Shown piece after piece: positions 61,187 through 64,000 of a stretch of 64,000 nt of DNA. A model generated the notes under the pieces. The model saw only the letters and a list, made by a program, of their open reading frames with translations. It ran no database searches and was not told the origin of the DNA. Both the position numbers and the translations under genes were made by a program. Within the stretch, counting starts at the first letter, position 1; every line of letters starts with the position of its first letter. Origin of the DNA: Roseovarius sp. (GTDB lineage Bacteria > Pseudomonadota > Alphaproteobacteria > Rhodobacterales > Rhodobacteraceae); NCBI GenBank assembly GCA_027493545.1, contig JAOSKR010000002.1, forward strand, positions 744,001 through 808,000. The letters are read 5' to 3'.

Positions 61187-63237
61187 ATGCCGCCACCCAT
61201 CAAGGACACCTGCCCCGTGGATATCGCCGCCCTCCGCACCGCCCATCCCGATCACTGGACCCGCGCCGCGGCGATCCGCGCGCTCACGCTCGACGCCGTC
61301 GCCGCCGCCAACTCGGGCCATTCCGGCATGCCGATGGGCATGGCCGACGTGGCCACGGTGCTGTTCGAAAAACACCTCAGATTCGACGCCGCCGCCCCGA
61401 ACTGGCCGGACCGCGACCGCTTCATCCTGTCGGCGGGCCACGGCTCGATGCTGCTTTATTCGCTGCTTTACCTGACCGGCCACGACGGCATGACCATCGA
61501 GCAGATCCGCGATTTTCGCCAATGGGGGTCGCTGACGGCCGGACATCCCGAGAATTTCCTGCACCCCGCCATCGAGACCACCACCGGCCCGCTCGGCCAG
61601 GGGATTTCCAACGCCGTGGGCTTCGCCATCGCCGAGGAGGCGCTGCGCGCGCGTTTCGGGCCCAAGCTGGTCGATCACCGCACCTGGGTCATCGCCGGTG
61701 ACGGCTGCCTGATGGAGGGCGTGAGCCACGAGGCGATCGGGCTTGCCGGGCGCCAGCGGCTCGGCCGTCTGATCGTGCTCTGGGACAACAACGACATCAC
61801 CATCGACGGCAATGTCAGCCTTTCCGACCGCACCGATCAGCCGGCGCGGTTCCGCGCCGCCGGCTGGCAGGTGATCGAGGTGGACGGCCACGATCCCGAC
61901 GCCATCGACGCGGCGATGACCCGCGCCGAGACCGCTCGCAAGCCCACGCTCATCGCCTGCAAGACCCATATCGCGCTCGGCCACGCCGCGCAGGACACCG
62001 CCAAGGGCCACGGCGCGCTGACGGACCCCGACCAGCTTGCCGCCGCCAAGGCCGCCTGGGGCTGGCCATATGGCCCCCTTCGAGGTGCCCGCCGACATCA
62101 AGGCCGCATGGGAAGCGATCGGGCACCGCGGCCGCACCGAACGCTCGGCCTGGACCGAGCGCCTGAAAGGGGCCGGCGCGCGCCGGCAGACCGAGTTCGC
62201 ACGCGTCACCGCCCTCGCGCCCCCGCGCCAGCTCTCGGCGCGCATCAAGGCGCTGAAAAAGCAGGTGAGCGAGGAGGCTCCCAAGGTCGCCACCCGCAAG
62301 TCGAGCGAGATGGTGCTCGAGGTGATCAACCCGATCATGCCCGAAACAATCGGCGGCTCGGCCGACCTCACCGGCTCGAACAACACCCTGACCGCCGGCC
62401 TCGGGATCTTCGATGTGGGCAACCGCAAGGGCCGCTACATCCATTACGGCATCCGCGAACACGGCATGGCCGCGGCGATGAACGGTATGGCGCTGCATGG
62501 CGGCATCAGGCCTTACGGCGGCACCTTCATGTGCTTCACTGACTACGCGCGGCCGGCGATGCGGCTGGCGGCGCTGATGCGGGTGCCCACGGTCTTTGTC
62601 ATGACCCATGACAGCATCGGGCTCGGCGAGGACGGCCCCACCCACCAGCCGGTCGAGCATCTGGCGATCAGCCGTGCCACCCCCAACACCCATGTCTTCC
62701 GCCCCTGCGACACCGTCGAGACCGCCGAGGCGTGGGAGCTGGCGCTGACGTCGACGACGACGCCGTCGGTGCTGTCGCTGACCCGTCAGGGGGTGCCGAC
62801 GCTCAGGCGCGAGCACACGACCAAGAACCTCACCGCGCAGGGCGCCTATGTGCTGGCCGAGGCGGTGGGCAAGCGGCGGGCGATCCTGCTGGCCACCGGC
62901 TCGGAGGTGCAGCTGGCGATGGCGGCCCGCGACATGCTGCAGGCCGAGGGCATCGGCACCCGCGTCGTCTCGATGCCCTGCTGGGAGCTGTTTTCGGCCC
63001 AGGACGAGGGTTACCGCCGCCGGGTGCTGCCCGCCGGGCCGGTGCGCGTGGGGGTCGAGGCGGGCGTTCGCCAGGGCTGGGACCGCTGGCTTTGCGGCGA
63101 GCGCGGGCGCGACACCGAGGGCCGGCTTTGTCGGCATGGAGGGCTTCGGCGCCTCGGCGCCGGCGGAGGTGCTCTTCGAGAAGTTCGGCATCACCGCGGC
63201 GGCGGTGGCGGACGAGGTGCGCCGGCTTCTGGGCTGA
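61187..63237 (+). CDS. tkt: transketolase (two frameshifts)
   Basis: About 680 residues. A thiamine-diphosphate enzyme of the pentose-phosphate and Calvin pathways. Motifs: [40 protein letters not shown] (in part), [13 protein letters not shown] for the ThDP/Mg site, then [17 protein letters not shown] and [15 protein letters not shown] in the pyrimidine-binding part. The frame breaks near 62076 in a C5 run and again near 63122, after which it ends normally with [19 protein letters not shown]. The start may be ATG 61187 or GTG 61217. Both shifts are likely sequencing errors. Confidence 0.92.
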
Positions 63238-63254
63238 GGCGGGCCGAAACCCGG

Positions 63255-63325
63255 GTTCGGGGGCGCTGCCCCCGTCCCGGACCCCGGTCCGGGACTCCCC
63301 CGGAGTATTTGCCGGCAAGATGAAG
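63255..63325. repeat. palindromic intergenic-type repeat, copy 3
   Basis: GTTCGGGGGCGCTGCCCCCG (63255-63274) and TCCCGGACCCCGGTCCGGGA (63275-63294) are two hairpins in a row. They are followed by CCCCCGGAGTATTTGCCGGC and AAGATGAAG, the conserved unit also seen at 1476-1502 and 39553-39580. It fills the 90-base gap between tkt and lpxB. Confidence 0.78.
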
Positions 63326-63327
63326 GA

Positions 63328-64000
63328 TCAGGCCCGCGTACCCTCGAGGCGGGCCAGCACCGCACGCGCGGCGCGCAGCCCCGGGGCCTCGCCGCCCGCG
63401 CCGAGGCGCTCCATCGTCAGGCGCATGGCGGCGCGCTGGTCGCCGGGGTCGTCGAGAAGCCGCAGGAGCGCGGCCGTGATCCGGTCGGGCCGGCAGGCCG
63501 CGCCCAGAAGTTCGGGCACCGCGCGGGTCTCGGAGACGAGGTTGACGAGCGTCAGCGTATCGACCTTCAGCATGCGTTCGAAAATCAGGCGGCTGAGGCG
63601 GCTGACATCGTAGGCGATGAGCATCGGCGTATCCGCCGCCGCCAGTTCCAGCGACACCGTGCCCGAGGCCGCAAGCGCGCGGTCGGCGGCGCCGAAGGCC
63701 GCCGCTTTCTCGGCCAGGTGGCTGTCGGTGCCGCCCCTGCCCGGCGCGATCAGCACCGGCTGGCCGGGCCAGTCGGCGATGGCCGCGCGCACCTGTTCCT
63801 CGCGCGCCACTGTCGCCGGCACCACCAGGCGCAGATCGGGGCGGGCGGCGCAGACGGTCTCGAGCGCGCGTCCGAAGATCGGCGCAAGCTGCGCCACTTC
63901 CGAGCGGCGCGAGCCCGGCAGCACCATCAGTACCGGCGCCCCGCCGAGCCCGTGGCGGGCGCGGAAACCGGCGATCTCGGCCGCGCTCGCCTGGCGCTCG
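63328..64000 (-). CDS. lpxB: lipid-A-disaccharide synthase, partial (start beyond right edge)
   Basis: The C-terminal about 224 residues of LpxB, which joins UDP-2,3-diacylglucosamine and lipid X in lipid A synthesis on the inner membrane face. It shows MVLPGSRRSEV, the GTB-type donor region ALAASGTVSLELA and TPMLIAYDVSRLSR. The frame stays open to the window edge, so the N-terminus lies outside. The C-terminus ends at 63328 just after repeat copy 3. Confidence 0.88.
   Translation of the reverse strand, partial: ERQASAAEIAGFRARHGLGGAPVLMVLPGSRRSEVAQLAPIFGRALETVCAARPDLRLVVPATVAREEQVRAAIADWPGQPVLIAPGRGGTDSHLAEKAAAFGAADRALAASGTVSLELAAADTPMLIAYDVSRLSRLIFERMLKVDTLTLVNLVSETRAVPELLGAACRPDRITAALLRLLDDPGDQRAAMRLTMERLGAGGEAPGLRAARAVLARLEGTRA

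Overview
The window is a GC-rich, densely packed chromosomal segment of an alphaproteobacterium. The best fit is Rhodobacteraceae (Rhodobacterales). Reasons: the nirS-E-C-F-DL-G-H-J-N order known from Paracoccus-type denitrifiers, a class I lysyl-tRNA synthetase, a stand-alone aa3 oxidase subunit I gene behind an FNR-type box, a folB with a long C-terminal extension, rpsB-tsf, a zapA / coiled-coil / tkt neighbourhood, and short palindromic repeats of a kind I associate with this family. No phage, IS transposase, CRISPR array or rRNA gene was seen. One tRNA gene (Leu, anticodon GAG) is present.

Layout. 1-8361: end of nirS and the heme d1 maturation genes (nirE, nirC, nirF, nirDL, nirG, nirH, nirJ, nirN), then a CbiX-like chelatase. 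8464-11452: a c-type cytochrome lipoprotein, lysK, a TerB-like gene and a single-domain Lrp-type protein. 11532-15453: four overlapping genes (HAD-UbiA, GtrA, DprE1-like, DprE2-like) resembling the mycobacterial polyprenyl-phospho-arabinose pathway. 15556-23037: mostly secreted or envelope proteins of unknown function, a formylglycine-enzyme-like protein and tRNA-Leu. 23120-27880: lipB, ctaD, folB, folP. 27927-35639: EamA, ilvC divergent from two lrp genes, a class V aminotransferase, a ubiH-type hydroxylase, a HAD phosphatase and a GntR regulator. 35613-45037: a family 2 glycosyltransferase, carA, yqeY, an aminotransferase, an M48 protease-TPR gene with two DsbA-like genes, and a DEAD-box helicase. 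45425-52066: fur, EamA, eno, aroQ, luxR, tsf, rpsB. 52308-55387: a DUF502 gene, an octaheme cytochrome and its cytochrome b. 55941-64000: bdhA, a candidate small RNA, a peptide-binding protein, an entericidin-like lipoprotein, an SDR, zapA, tkt and partial lpxB.

How the parts work together. The left end makes periplasmic cytochrome cd1 nitrite reductase and its heme d1 cofactor (uroporphyrinogen III to precorrin-2 by NirE, siroheme decarboxylation by NirDL/G/H, the radical SAM step by NirJ, and late steps by NirF/NirN/NirC). With the FNR-type box before ctaD and the octaheme cytochrome/cytochrome b pair, this describes an organism switching between oxygen and oxidised nitrogen (possibly sulfur) electron acceptors.

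Caution on quality. At least twenty otherwise intact genes, several of them normally essential (lysK, carA, folP, tkt, lipB), are interrupted by single-base shifts, many in G/C or A runs. I read these as sequencing errors rather than decay and annotate those genes across the shift. Start codons and C-termini near the shifts are less certain.
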